Below, piece by piece: positions 21,450 through 30,087 of a DNA stretch of 30,664 nt. Origin of the DNA: a virus; the IMG/VR virus record IMGVR_UViG_3300026116_000081, positions 1 to 30,664 of that record; one strand, written 5' to 3'. The notes beneath the pieces were generated by a model. It did not search any database. It saw only the letters and a list, made by a program, of their open reading frames with translations, and was not told where the DNA came from. Numbering within the stretch: the first letter of the stretch is position 1; the number at the start of each line of letters is the position of its first letter. A program made the position numbers and the translations under genes.

Positions 21450-24400
21450 TGACTATGATACCAAGAGACATTGAAGGTATTCCCGTCACGTGGCGTGATC
21501 AGCCTTGGTCTGATAATCTGCGCTTCATCAAAGTGCGGGAGAGGATGACTATTGCTGAAGTGGCAGCTCTCTTGCCTGATGAAATTGCATCAAGACCTAT
21601 CGCACTTGTTAATGATGTTCCTGTTCCCAGAGAACAATGGCATCTTGTTCGTCTGAAAGCGCCGACTGCACGTAATCCCATCATTGTAACTTTTCCAAGC
21701 ACCCTACAAGGCGGAGGAGGTGGCAGCGGCGGAGGCAAGAATCTCTTATCGGCTATTGCGGGTATTGCAGTCTTGATTGCTGCTATAGTCGTGGCTCCCT
21801 ACATCGCTGGTGCAATTGGACCGACTCTCTTAGCAACCTTCGGAATCTCTGCAGCTACCACTCTTACACTGACCCAAGCAGTTCTTTCAGTAGGTGGTGC
21901 TCTGCTCATCAATGCTTTGACGCCAGCACCTACAAATACTCCTGAAGCATCTCAGGCAGCACAAGGTGAGTTTAAACCTGAATCTTCTGCAGCACTCCAA
22001 GGCAATACGCTATCCCGAGGAGCCTCTATAGCTCGTGTCTGCGGTACTCTTAAGGTGTTTCCTGCTTTCGGGGTTAATCCACTACAGGAGATTGTGGGGA
22101 ACGATACGTTTGTAGAGGCCGCATATATTCTTGCGGGTCCTCATGCTATGACTGATATCCGGATCGATGGAGTCCCTATCGACACAATTCCGGATGTGGA
22201 GTATGAGACACGGGAAGGATTCTCTGGGGAATCGGCTCTCACATTGGTGACTAGGCAATCAAAGACTAACCCCACAGTTGTGGAGATGTCTGAGCATAAG
22301 GTTGATCCTACTGGAGGTTCTGACTTATTAGACCAGTCTACACCATCCACCAGTATACCTGTTTGGCATCCAACGAGGTTCGTGGGGTCTCCGGATGAAG
22401 CCTGGTTGAGCTATCGTTGGCCCACGGGACTCTTAGATCAGAATAACCTTGGTACTACGGTATATCGCCCGTTGAGACTGAGGTTTAAACTCGTTGGGGC
22501 AGCGAATTGGACCTACGTTCCTGAGATTTGGTTCTCTTATTCCAGGAATGAAGGATTCAACAAGGACGTTAGGTTTATTTGGGGGACTCCTCCTGCACTA
22601 CCTACACCTCCTTCGCAGAATGGGCCTGTATATGCATTCATAGCAGTACCTTTTAGAACAGAACTTGTCATTGGAACGCCTTCTCCTTCAGCAGCTAAGG
22701 AATATTGCTTTGACGGCAATACAAATACAGGTACAGTAGCATCTAGCACCAATCTATGGGTAGGGGGCAACTACAGCACTATGGGTGCTAGGTCTATATC
22801 TTATGCTGTAGTACATCCTTATGGCTCCACTCCATTCTGGTCTGGAGGCGCAACCTCTGTCGTTTTGCAGCTTAGGGCTAGTCATACTGCTCCTACCCTT
22901 GCTACAGATGGTACACTCTTAGGTTCAGTCACACAGACAAGTGGCACTACAACCACCGTCATCACTTCTTCAGACTCGACCACTTTGTGGGAGTACATCT
23001 GGATAAATGCGACGGCTACAGGAGCTTCAAGCGTTCAAATATCCGACATCGACTTCTACGGTGGTAGTGATTGGGGTTACTTGGCTAGCTCTTACTTCAG
23101 GTCTGGCGGTAGTGTGCTCAATAGGTTGATGAGCACGGCTTCGAACGGGAATGTTATAAATATAGGTCTATTTGAGGATCGAGTAGAGGTCTATCTCGAT
23201 ACTGGAACCTTCCCTAAAGGAGACTATGAAGTACAGGCATTGGCGGGAGCAGCAGTCACTTCAAACAACTTCATAGCCTCAACATACAACGTCTCTTCCG
23301 GTGACGCTGGGTATCATGGAGCTGTGCCCGTACAGGACTTCTTTAAGTGGAGGACGACATCTGGAGTCAAGCAAGTACCACAGAGCATTAAGAACCTCTA
23401 CTTTAAGATGGTACGCACCAGAGCTACGGCGGTCTGGAACTCACCTCCCATAGTAGGACATGACTTTGCAATCATTGCTATAAGGGCTAAGAATCAACAG
23501 CTCGGTCAATTGTCATGCTTGGCTTCTGGGTATACCTACGACTGGAATGGATCTGCATGGGCGACGCTTACGACTACCTCGAATCCAGCACCTCATCTCT
23601 GGGATGTTCTAACAGGTGCTCATAATGCTGATCCTATTCCGACAGCGCTAATGAACAACACTGACTTTGTTACATGGAGACAGCAGTGTATTGACAAGGC
23701 TTATACTGTGGATGCAGTCTTCGAAGGTAAGACAGTTGCAGATGTCGCCACAGTCTTGTGCGGATGCGGCTATGCTCGTCTACGCCCTGCAGAGAAGTGG
23801 GGAGTCTTCATGGATCGTGACAGATCTGATGAAGGTCCTACCAATGTCTACAGTCACAAGAACATGAGCAATTTCCATTGGGACAAAGCCTTTCCAAGGT
23901 TACCCGACGGATTCAGGGCTAGGTTCACAGATGCTGAGAATGATTACCAGGAATCTGAGATCATTGTCCTTCGTCCGGGTATTACGGATACTGGGAAATA
24001 TGAAGATATCCGCTATGAAGGTCTGATCTACGAACCTGACGTAGAAGCACGTGCCTACTTTGATCTCGCACAAATGTCTGCGAGATCCGTGTTCTATGTA
24101 GGAACGACCAACTTTCAGCACATTGCGAATAGGCGTGGTGATCTAGTTGCACTTCAGGTTGATGTTCTCGACAGGCTTGGAGGTTCTTCATACATTGTTG
24201 ATATCCAGAAGTCAGGATCCCTGATTACAGGAATGACTCTCTTCGGTTCAATTCCTATTGAGACGGGAGCTAACTGGGGAGTAGCTATTAGAGGTCTTGA
24301 TGGATCTCTGCACATCAAGCAGATTCAGGATCCTGGAACCACTGATGACTATAAGACTATCACGTTCACAAATCCCTTCACGGATCCAGGTACATCAGTA

Positions 24401-24694
24401 ATAGATTCAGGATGCCTGATTGTATCGGGACTCGTTGGATCTGAGTACCGAAGAGTTATTGTCCACAGTATCATGCCTAAAGAGGATACTGCGGAAATCA
24501 TGTTTGTGGATGAGGCACCTCAACTATGGGGTTCTTTGACTGCAAGAGCTATTATCCGACAACTAGGTTTGGATGATAGTCTGGCGCTTTGTCTTGATGC
24601 TGGAGATGGCGCCAGCTATACGTCAGGTCAACTTTGGCTTGATACGAGTGGTGAAGGCATCGACTACTACTTTGGCGTTAACGCGATAACATAA
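21446..24694 (+). CDS. Tail tip / host specificity protein (gpJ-like, with fused gpI-like N-terminus)
   Basis: The 1082-residue protein follows the NlpC gene with a 4-bp overlap. Residues 1-85 form a small domain, then a Gly linker (89-97) and a hydrophobic region (99-157), which together resemble lambda gpI. No separate gpI gene is present, so an I-J fusion is inferred. Residues after about 180 hold the J-type body, ending with a hub segment near KTVADVATVLCGCGYARLRP and RARFTDAENDYQESEIIVLR. Residues about 410-550 look like an inserted beta-sandwich (CFDGNTNTG, LWEYIWINATATGASSVQIS). It forms the baseplate hub and probably contacts the receptor. Confidence 0.85.
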   Translation: MMTMIPRDIEGIPVTWRDQPWSDNLRFIKVRERMTIAEVAALLPDEIASRPIALVNDVPVPREQWHLVRLKAPTARNPIIVTFPSTLQGGGGGSGGGKNLLSAIAGIAVLIAAIVVAPYIAGAIGPTLLATFGISAATTLTLTQAVLSVGGALLINALTPAPTNTPEASQAAQGEFKPESSAALQGNTLSRGASIARVCGTLKVFPAFGVNPLQEIVGNDTFVEAAYILAGPHAMTDIRIDGVPIDTIPDVEYETREGFSGESALTLVTRQSKTNPTVVEMSEHKVDPTGGSDLLDQSTPSTSIPVWHPTRFVGSPDEAWLSYRWPTGLLDQNNLGTTVYRPLRLRFKLVGAANWTYVPEIWFSYSRNEGFNKDVRFIWGTPPALPTPPSQNGPVYAFIAVPFRTELVIGTPSPSAAKEYCFDGNTNTGTVASSTNLWVGGNYSTMGARSISYAVVHPYGSTPFWSGGATSVVLQLRASHTAPTLATDGTLLGSVTQTSGTTTTVITSSDSTTLWEYIWINATATGASSVQISDIDFYGGSDWGYLASSYFRSGGSVLNRLMSTASNGNVINIGLFEDRVEVYLDTGTFPKGDYEVQALAGAAVTSNNFIASTYNVSSGDAGYHGAVPVQDFFKWRTTSGVKQVPQSIKNLYFKMVRTRATAVWNSPPIVGHDFAIIAIRAKNQQLGQLSCLASGYTYDWNGSAWATLTTTSNPAPHLWDVLTGAHNADPIPTALMNNTDFVTWRQQCIDKAYTVDAVFEGKTVADVATVLCGCGYARLRPAEKWGVFMDRDRSDEGPTNVYSHKNMSNFHWDKAFPRLPDGFRARFTDAENDYQESEIIVLRPGITDTGKYEDIRYEGLIYEPDVEARAYFDLAQMSARSVFYVGTTNFQHIANRRGDLVALQVDVLDRLGGSSYIVDIQKSGSLITGMTLFGSIPIETGANWGVAIRGLDGSLHIKQIQDPGTTDDYKTITFTNPFTDPGTSVIDSGCLIVSGLVGSEYRRVIVHSIMPKEDTAEIMFVDEAPQLWGSLTARAIIRQLGLDDSLALCLDAGDGASYTSGQLWLDTSGEGIDYYFGVNAIT

Positions 24695-24705
24695 GGAACT
24701 ATAAC

Positions 24706-25134
24706 ATGTCTATGGGTGACACCACCGAAAATGCCATTATGCTGTTGATCTTCAACGCAACAGCATGGGCTAACTATGCAGATAATGCTGCGTCGTCTCC
24801 CCAAACGAACATCTCCTGGGCTTTGCATACTGCAGATCCGGGTGATTCTGGTACGCAATCCACTTCAGAAGCTGCATACACCTCGTATGCTCGAGTCAGT
24901 GTTGCTCGTACTTCAGGCGGTCATACCGTCACGAACAACTCTGTCTCTCCTGCAGCTAACGTTGACTTCCCCGCAGGTACTGGTGGTTCGGGTACTGTCA
25001 CGCACTTCTCTACCGGTAAGACTGGTGGTGGTGCTTCGGCGATCTTGTTCTCAGGAACGGTGACTCCGAACATTGTGACTGGTAACGGTGTAACTCCACG
25101 ACTCACGACCGCCAGCACTATCGTGATTGATTAA
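24706..25134 (+). CDS. Tail fibre-like protein (142 aa)
   Basis: The 142-residue protein begins MSMGDTTENAIMLLIFNATA. It holds WALHTADPGDSGTQSTSEAA followed by SYARVSVARTSGG, a pattern I associate with small fibre or tip proteins found after gpJ-like genes. The rest is Gly/Thr/Val-rich and beta-forming. AGGA precedes the ATG. It probably decorates the tail tip. Exact placement in the virion cannot be told from sequence. Confidence 0.72.
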   Translation: MSMGDTTENAIMLLIFNATAWANYADNAASSPQTNISWALHTADPGDSGTQSTSEAAYTSYARVSVARTSGGHTVTNNSVSPAANVDFPAGTGGSGTVTHFSTGKTGGGASAILFSGTVTPNIVTGNGVTPRLTTASTIVID

Positions 25135-25146
25135 GGATCTATTGCT

Positions 25147-25410
25147 ATGACGGAAGCAGAGATCCAAATCAAGTATGGCCCAGAAATCAAGCGTTGCTTG
25201 ATCGAGCTGGACGTGGAGGGGATGAAGAAGGTGTGGAACCATGTTGCTCCACACTTGACAATACATGGAGATGGTTCTATTCTGGCTACGATGCACCTTG
25301 CTCGTACTCAGATGGAATCTTGCCCTATGGGAATCAAGTTGTATTCACAGCGTTGGTTGAATGAACGAGGAATCGGCTCATTTATGGACAACGACAAGAG
25401 AGGTCATTAA
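25147..25410 (+). CDS. Hypothetical phage protein (87 aa)
   Basis: The 87-residue, mainly helical protein begins MTEAEIQIKYGPEIKRCLIE. Its core is MKKVWNHVAPHLTIHGDGSI followed by a helix MHLARTQMESCPMGIKLYSQ. I have the impression that small proteins of this pattern occur among tail and lysis genes of alphaproteobacterial phages, but I cannot name a family. It lies 12 bp after the fibre gene. No signal peptide or membrane segment is present. Confidence 0.72.
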   Translation: MTEAEIQIKYGPEIKRCLIELDVEGMKKVWNHVAPHLTIHGDGSILATMHLARTQMESCPMGIKLYSQRWLNERGIGSFMDNDKRGH

Positions 25411-25411
25411 C

Positions 25412-25651
25412 ATGAATACCCCCAAAGAAACCAAGGTCGTTGAAGCTGTCGGCGTAGCATCTAAGTCTATGACTCTTGGAGGCAAGAGACTATCTCAAGA
25501 GATTGAGGCAGCTATGAGTCAGGCAGTTTTGGATTCTATGCATGCAGGTATCACCGATCCTAAAGAGATCAAAGCTGCTATGATGGCTGCCCGTCAACGT
25601 ATTCGTGACCGTAAGGAAGCAGAAGACGCTGAGGCAGAGGAAACACGATGA
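25412..25651 (+). CDS. Hypothetical helical protein (79 aa)
   Basis: The start is taken as the ATG at 25412, 1 bp after the previous stop; the frame is open upstream but that part lies inside the preceding gene. The 79-residue protein begins MNTPKETKVVEAVGVASKSM. It has a helical, strongly charged C-terminus (AARQRIRDRKEAEDAEAEET) that could form a coiled coil. It overlaps the next gene by 4 bp. I assign no function. Confidence 0.7.
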   Translation: MNTPKETKVVEAVGVASKSMTLGGKRLSQEIEAAMSQAVLDSMHAGITDPKEIKAAMMAARQRIRDRKEAEDAEAEETR

Positions 25652-25845
25652 AGGTAGGGATCGTATATTACGAGGATGATCCTGCACGAAGAGTATTCCG
25701 TATAGTATATCCAGAGATTTCAGAAGCCGAACTGGATGATCCTAGATGGATTACTGAAGGCCTCAATCCTGAGCGTACTGCTTTCCTTGAAAAAGTCGAA
25801 CCTGACGATCCTAGAGTACTTTCGGGTTTCTCAGGAACGCCTTAA
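25648..25845 (+). CDS. Hypothetical small acidic protein (65 aa)
   Basis: The 65-residue acidic protein begins MKVGIVYYEDDPARRVFRIV. It repeats a short pattern with Asp-Asp-Pro-Arg (DDPARRVFR, DDPRWITEG, DDPRVLSGF), which may be a small internal repeat. It is coupled to the previous gene by a 4-bp overlap and lies 11 bp before the large fibre gene. The function is unknown. Confidence 0.68.
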   Translation: MKVGIVYYEDDPARRVFRIVYPEISEAELDDPRWITEGLNPERTAFLEKVEPDDPRVLSGFSGTP

Positions 25846-25856
25846 AGGCATAACTT

Positions 25857-27983
25857 ATGGCGATTGCAGTAACCAATATAGGTACTAACAACAATAACTC
25901 CGGCTCAACGCTAGCGATCTCTGCGGTAACGGTCCCGGCCGGCTCCCTTATTGTTGTTTGTGTTACTGATAGGTCGGCAACGGCACCTGGTGGCTCCGTA
26001 AGTGATGGAGGCACCAATACCTATGCTAGTGCTGCTAGCAAGAATCTTAATAACTCGACATCCAACGGGTTTGGTGCTATCTTCTATGCGTATAACTCCG
26101 GGGCACTCTCCGGAGCTACGTTAACTTATACTAAAACCGGATCAGTCAACTGCTCAATGTCGGCGTTTTATGCTACGGGTATTCTCTCCGTTAGCGATCC
26201 GCTCGATACAGGTGTAACTGCTACCTCAGCAGGCAACGGTACAGGCGCTTCTGGAACAGTAACTTCAGGTGCACCAGCGGCTTCTGGGGCTTTATTCTTA
26301 GGAATGATTGCAAGAGCAGGTAATACTGCTACGTTTACTCAGGATACTGGTGTTGCGTGGGCAACTCCTCCTGTCGAAGCAAAAAGTGGTACAGCTAGCG
26401 GAGATGCTCGAACTAACGGTGGTACGTTTGTAAATACTGGCACCTCCGCACTAACTTACGCGCCTTCATACTCAGGTAGCTCATTAAATTGGGCAGCTCT
26501 GATTGTTGCATTCAAGAACGGCGTTATCACCTCATCTGCTACTGCGTCGGCATCAGCAGCAAGTACAGTTAGTGGTGTTGCTCTAACCGTTAAGAATAGT
26601 CCTGCGTCTGCTTCTGCTGCAGCCTCAGCAGCTGCTGTTGGTACAGGTATTAACGCAGCTGTCGGTTCAGCCTCTGCCTCTGCTACAGCATCTAGTGTAG
26701 GCCAAGGTCTTGGTATTTTTCCAGGTGTGGGCTCTGCATCATCTACTAGTTCAGTAGATGGCGTCGGTGCAAGCATTGCTTCTGCGGTGGCGGCAGCTTC
26801 GAGTACTGCATCTTCGAGTATAGTAGGTGCTAGCACAGCATCATCTACTGCGGCGTCATCTTCAACTTCGACAGATACGGGTGTAGGTCGTTCAACTGCT
26901 GCATCTACCGCATCTGCATCATCGACGGCTACTGACACAGCTGTAGGTACTGGTATAAATGCCTCAGTAGGCTCGGCTTCAAGTCTAGCTACTGATCTAG
27001 GAGTAGGCAGTGCAATAAATGCTGTAGTTGCTGCTGCGTCATCTACTTCTACGGATACGGCAGTTGGTGCAAGTACTGCAGCTAGTTCTGCAGCAGCCAG
27101 TAGTGTGGCTACAAGTACTAGTATAGGTCGTTCGACGGCAGCCTCTACAGCAGCCGCGTCGAGTCTTGCGACAGATCTTGCAGTTGGTACAGGTATCAAT
27201 TCTGCGGTTGGCTCTGCTTCCTCTTTGGGGACTATTAGCGGAGTCGGTACAGGTATTCGAAACTCAGTAGGTCTTGCCAGCGGTACTTCAGTCGCTCTGT
27301 CGACGGGTCGTTCGACTGCAGCCTCTATTGGTAGTGCCACAACCTCTGCTTCTGCAGTTGCGACAGGTGTTGCTATCTTGCCTGCGGCTGATGACCCCTC
27401 ATTCAATGGGGTTGTAGATGCCAGAGCATCTTCTGACTATATGTCTACTGACGGTGGGGATTACTTCGACGAAGTCACTAAAGGAACCTGGTGTGCTAAC
27501 TGGCATAAGGTTGGTGCTAAGTTTACGATTGCGGCTATTGTCTATTATAATGGTGGCGATTTCCGCATCCTAAATAACCGATCCAACCTCAACGAGCATG
27601 GATTCTCATTAGGTATTGCGTCTGGAGACCTAATTCTTCGGCGTTCTAATGGTAATGCAGTCAGTAATCAAGACAACACCCTTAAAACAGGGATGTCGTC
27701 GGGATGGTATTTCATTGCAGTGTCAGTAGATGAGTCGGGTGGGGCAGCTGCAAGTCATTGGAGAGTGGGCACTAATACAGGCACGTTTAATGGAGTATCG
27801 ACTTTGATATCTACTTCCGCTCCTTCAAACAAGACCCGAATGTTCAATACTCCAGCAGGATCCGCCCCATCTCCAGCAGGAACTAAGATCCATATGGTTA
27901 ATGCATGGGATAGAAACTTATCGGCAACAGAGATCCAGCAACTCTATACCACTTGGAAAGCAACTAGGTTCGCTGGAATCTAA
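25857..27983 (+). CDS. Large repeat-containing tail fibre / adhesin with LamG-like C-terminus (708 aa)
   Basis: Residues 1-215 form a beta-rich N-terminal domain (MAIAVTNIGTNNNNSGSTLA to WAALIVAFKNG). Residues 225-260 are Ala/Ser-rich. Residues 261-502 are twelve tandem repeats of 20 residues (one of 22), each starting with V-G or a variant and rich in Ala, Ser and Thr. Residues about 512-708 resemble a concanavalin-like or LamG carbohydrate-binding domain (FTIAAIVYYNGGDFRILNNR; WDRNLSATEIQQLYTTWKA). The arrangement fits a fibre with a repetitive shaft and a receptor-binding head. Attachment to the virion by the N-terminus is inferred. Confidence 0.8.
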   Translation: MAIAVTNIGTNNNNSGSTLAISAVTVPAGSLIVVCVTDRSATAPGGSVSDGGTNTYASAASKNLNNSTSNGFGAIFYAYNSGALSGATLTYTKTGSVNCSMSAFYATGILSVSDPLDTGVTATSAGNGTGASGTVTSGAPAASGALFLGMIARAGNTATFTQDTGVAWATPPVEAKSGTASGDARTNGGTFVNTGTSALTYAPSYSGSSLNWAALIVAFKNGVITSSATASASAASTVSGVALTVKNSPASASAAASAAAVGTGINAAVGSASASATASSVGQGLGIFPGVGSASSTSSVDGVGASIASAVAAASSTASSSIVGASTASSTAASSSTSTDTGVGRSTAASTASASSTATDTAVGTGINASVGSASSLATDLGVGSAINAVVAAASSTSTDTAVGASTAASSAAASSVATSTSIGRSTAASTAAASSLATDLAVGTGINSAVGSASSLGTISGVGTGIRNSVGLASGTSVALSTGRSTAASIGSATTSASAVATGVAILPAADDPSFNGVVDARASSDYMSTDGGDYFDEVTKGTWCANWHKVGAKFTIAAIVYYNGGDFRILNNRSNLNEHGFSLGIASGDLILRRSNGNAVSNQDNTLKTGMSSGWYFIAVSVDESGGAAASHWRVGTNTGTFNGVSTLISTSAPSNKTRMFNTPAGSAPSPAGTKIHMVNAWDRNLSATEIQQLYTTWKATRFAGI
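26637..27362 (+). repeat. Twelve tandem 60-bp coding repeats in the fibre shaft
   Basis: The repeats are in frame and start at 26637, 26697 (66 bp), 26763, 26823, 26883, 26943, 27003, 27063, 27123, 27183, 27243 and 27303. They fall into subtypes by their first residues: VGTGIN (26637, 26943, 27183), VGAST (26823, 27063) and a GRSTAAS form (26883, 27123, 27303). The subtypes recur with a period of about four units (240 bp). Codons differ between copies, so the repeats are old or selected at protein level. Confidence 0.9.
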
Positions 27984-27996
27984 CACGGAGGCTATT

Positions 27997-29244
27997 ATGA
28001 TCTATGACGGAAGTGAAACTCGATTGCAGCCTGGAGACTTACCTAGGCTAGCTACTACCATTGGGTGCACAGAAGCACACCTTAGGACGGTAATTGAAGT
28101 TGAGACTTCAGGTAAAGGTTTCGATTCCCAAAGACATGTGTCTTTCTTATTCGAGCCGCATATCTTCTACCGTAACCTCAAAGGTGCCCAACTTCAAGAG
28201 GCTATTCAGAAAGGGTTAGCTTACAAGTTCTGGAAAGGCCCTGGAAGTTATCCAAAGACTCCACAACTCCGCTGGCAACAATTCCAAGAGGCAGCTGCCC
28301 TCAACGAGACTGCAGCAATCTGTAGTGCTTCGTGGGGCTTAGGGCAGATCATGGGATCTGAGTTTGCTGAGGCAGGATATCCATCCCCTCAAGCGATGCT
28401 AGTTGCCTTCTACAAGTCAGAAGCGGAACAAGTCCAAGGAATGATCAACCTTATCAGGCACAGAGGCTTGGATGCTGATCTCAGAAACTTTCCTGACATG
28501 ACTGCTTGTAGACATTTCGCCTTGAAGTATAATGGGGCGGCATACGAAAAGAACAATTACCATAACAAGTTGCACGACGCCTATGTGAGGTGGAGTGCTC
28601 GTCTCAAGACTGCAAAGGTGAATGCCGTGCCTCCAGAACATGACAAGGATAGCACATTTAGGATTGGGGATCATGATGAAGTCTACCCCAATGGACCTAT
28701 CTGGCGTATGCAACAGCTCTTCAAAGATAAGGGCTACAGCCTTTTGGTTGATGGCAAGTTTGGTCCAGGCACTAGAGCTACTGTCTTAGCTTGGAAGGGT
28801 AATCAAAACATGGAGAATATCACGCCTGATATGTCTCCTGCTGATGTTGCTCTTCTAATTAAGTCGGATCCAATGCCAGTTGCTGCTGAGAGGGCTGCCG
28901 CAACCGCAGATGATCTTAAGCCTACATCAGTCATTGTCCAGAAGACATCTTTGGGCAAGAAGCTCTTAGGATGGACGGGTCTTGGATTAGGTGGTGCGCA
29001 GGCAGCAGATTCTTCAGGCTTATTGGATACGACACAGTCATATGTGGACAAAGCAACACAAGCAAAGGGTATTGTGGTATCTACACGTGAGTTGGTTGTA
29101 GATTCAGGTGTTAGTGAAGTGTTGCATCTTATCTTAGCCTGGAAATTTGAGATCCTTGTAGTGATTGCCATTGCAGGCTTTTTCATTATGAACCAGATTC
29201 AAAAGCGCCGTGTTGAGATGCATAGAAACGCGGAGGTCGCATAA
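27997..29244 (+). CDS. Endolysin: N-acetylmuramidase with PG-binding domain and C-terminal membrane anchor (415 aa)
   Basis: The start at 27997 has GGAGG 5 nt upstream; upstream codons belong to the fibre gene. Residues 20-203 match the DUF3380/N-acetylmuramidase family, with candidate catalytic Glu36 in VIEVETSGKGF, then SFLFEPHIFYRNL and SASWGLGQIMGSEFAEAGYP. Residues about 225-290 are a peptidoglycan-binding domain with VDGKFGPGTRATVLAW. Residues about 384-401 (FEILVVIAIAGFFIMNQI) form a membrane segment followed by KRR. There is no N-terminal signal peptide. It cleaves the glycan at the end of infection. The C-terminal anchor is unusual and may govern timing or location. Confidence 0.88.
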   Translation: MIYDGSETRLQPGDLPRLATTIGCTEAHLRTVIEVETSGKGFDSQRHVSFLFEPHIFYRNLKGAQLQEAIQKGLAYKFWKGPGSYPKTPQLRWQQFQEAAALNETAAICSASWGLGQIMGSEFAEAGYPSPQAMLVAFYKSEAEQVQGMINLIRHRGLDADLRNFPDMTACRHFALKYNGAAYEKNNYHNKLHDAYVRWSARLKTAKVNAVPPEHDKDSTFRIGDHDEVYPNGPIWRMQQLFKDKGYSLLVDGKFGPGTRATVLAWKGNQNMENITPDMSPADVALLIKSDPMPVAAERAAATADDLKPTSVIVQKTSLGKKLLGWTGLGLGGAQAADSSGLLDTTQSYVDKATQAKGIVVSTRELVVDSGVSEVLHLILAWKFEILVVIAIAGFFIMNQIQKRRVEMHRNAEVA

Positions 29245-29651
29245 TGCCTATTATTGCAACGATAGCTTGGTCTTGGCTTTCAAGTGCTTGGGGAGGTTTT
29301 ATCTTTCCTCTACTCGCAAAGATCCCATGGCAAGTTTGGGCTGGAATCGGGCTCGTGATCGCCTTCTTGTGGTATGGTCATGTGCGTGAGAATCGTGGCT
29401 ACGATAAGTGCCACGCTGAGGTAGTGACGGCTACCAATAAGGAAGAAGCCAAGAGGCTGGAGGCAGCTAATCAGGCTTTGTCGGAGGCCCAAAGTAGGGC
29501 AAGTGAGAGCGCAGATCGTGCTCGTCAATTATCGGAGGCGTTAGATGAAACCCAGAAACAAGTTCGAGACCTCAAGAATGCTAAGACAGTGTGCTTGCCT
29601 GATTCTATTACTCGGCAGTACAACTCTAGCAGGGTGCGGAAGCTTCGGTAA
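29244..29651 (+). CDS. Inner membrane spanin (Rz-like, 135 aa)
   Basis: The 135-residue protein has an N-terminal membrane region (about 27-44, IPWQVWAGIGLVIAFLWY). A periplasmic coiled coil rich in Glu, Ala and Gln follows (about 65-115, for example EEAKRLEAANQALSEAQSRA). This is the Rz topology. With the outer membrane partner encoded in an overlapping frame, it would fuse inner and outer membranes in the last lysis step. It begins at the last base of the endolysin gene. Confidence 0.85.
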   Translation: MPIIATIAWSWLSSAWGGFIFPLLAKIPWQVWAGIGLVIAFLWYGHVRENRGYDKCHAEVVTATNKEEAKRLEAANQALSEAQSRASESADRARQLSEALDETQKQVRDLKNAKTVCLPDSITRQYNSSRVRKLR

Positions 29652-29877
29652 AAAGGAGTTTGTTGCTGTACCCATTAAGTTGGTCGATATTCCAGTTAAC
29701 GTGAAGGCATGCTTGGCTCATCACGTTAAGACACCTAAGGGTGATTGGACTGTCGAGATGGTTGCTCAAGTCGTGTCTCAATACCGTAGACGCGAGGGTG
29801 AGCTGGAAGATTGCCTGAGCGATGTGCAGGAGTTCTATACTTCCTACCAACGTCGCTTAGCATCTAAGGTTAGGTAA
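29545..29877 (+). CDS. Outer membrane lipoprotein spanin (Rz1-like, 110 aa)
   Basis: The gene starts inside the Rz-like gene in another frame, overlapping it by 107 bp, and extends beyond it. Its own GGAGG lies 6 nt before the ATG at 29545. The signal sequence ends in a lipobox (TTLAGC, Cys31), giving a mature lipoprotein of 80 residues. The mature part is longer than lambda Rz1 and is not Pro-rich; its C-terminal half looks helical (YRRREGELEDCLSDVQEF). It should tether to the Rz-like coiled coil across the periplasm. Confidence 0.85.
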   Translation: MKPRNKFETSRMLRQCACLILLLGSTTLAGCGSFGKKEFVAVPIKLVDIPVNVKACLAHHVKTPKGDWTVEMVAQVVSQYRRREGELEDCLSDVQEFYTSYQRRLASKVR

Positions 29878-29900
29878 GGGCCCGTCACTCCTACCTAATC

Positions 29901-29945
29901 TGCCAGGGAGAGAAGACTGCCTCCCATCTCTCCCTGGCACCCTTT
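29901..29945. terminator. Terminator hairpin between converging units
   Basis: A perfect 13-bp stem (TGCCAGGGAGAGA at 29901-29913 with its complement at 29927-29939, 13-nt loop) is followed on the plus strand by CCCTTT. It lies between the end of the lysis cassette (29877) and the end of the minus-strand genes (29944). The plus-strand T-run is short and the minus-strand side has none, so it should work mainly for the plus-strand late transcript. Confidence 0.8.
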
Positions 29946-30087
29946 ACTTTCGGTTGAACCACCTGTCATAGATGCCGAAAGCAATTGCGATAAGTATACC
30001 TGTCATGCAGATATAGGCGGCGAATAACTCACCCCAAGTTACATAGTGGCTAATGATCTTCAATTCCTTGATGCTGTCGGTTAACAT
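29944..30087 (-). CDS. Small single-pass membrane protein (47 aa)
   Basis: The minus-strand ATG at 30087 opens a 47-residue frame (MLTDSIKELKIISHYVTWGE) with one membrane segment (LFAAYICMTGILIAIAFGIY) and a basic C-terminus (RWFNRK). It overlaps the end of the preceding membrane protein gene by 38 bp. The frame is open further upstream, but the extra residues do not look like a natural protein. The ribosome-binding site is weak (GGTGGG). A role in lysis or the membrane is possible; the family is unknown. Confidence 0.55.
   Translation of the reverse strand: MLTDSIKELKIISHYVTWGELFAAYICMTGILIAIAFGIYDRWFNRK

Noticed and set aside
26637-27362. CRISPR array, suggested by regular 60-bp spacing
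   Set aside because: The repeats are coding, contiguous, diverged in sequence and in frame, without identical direct repeats separated by unique spacers.
26456-27406. 316-residue open frame on the minus strand, opposite the fibre repeats
   Set aside because: It is the antisense of the Ala/Ser/Thr repeat codons, whose low stop frequency leaves that frame open. Its composition (Ala/Val/Glu/Pro repeats) mirrors the sense repeats and there is no convincing minus-strand ribosome-binding site.
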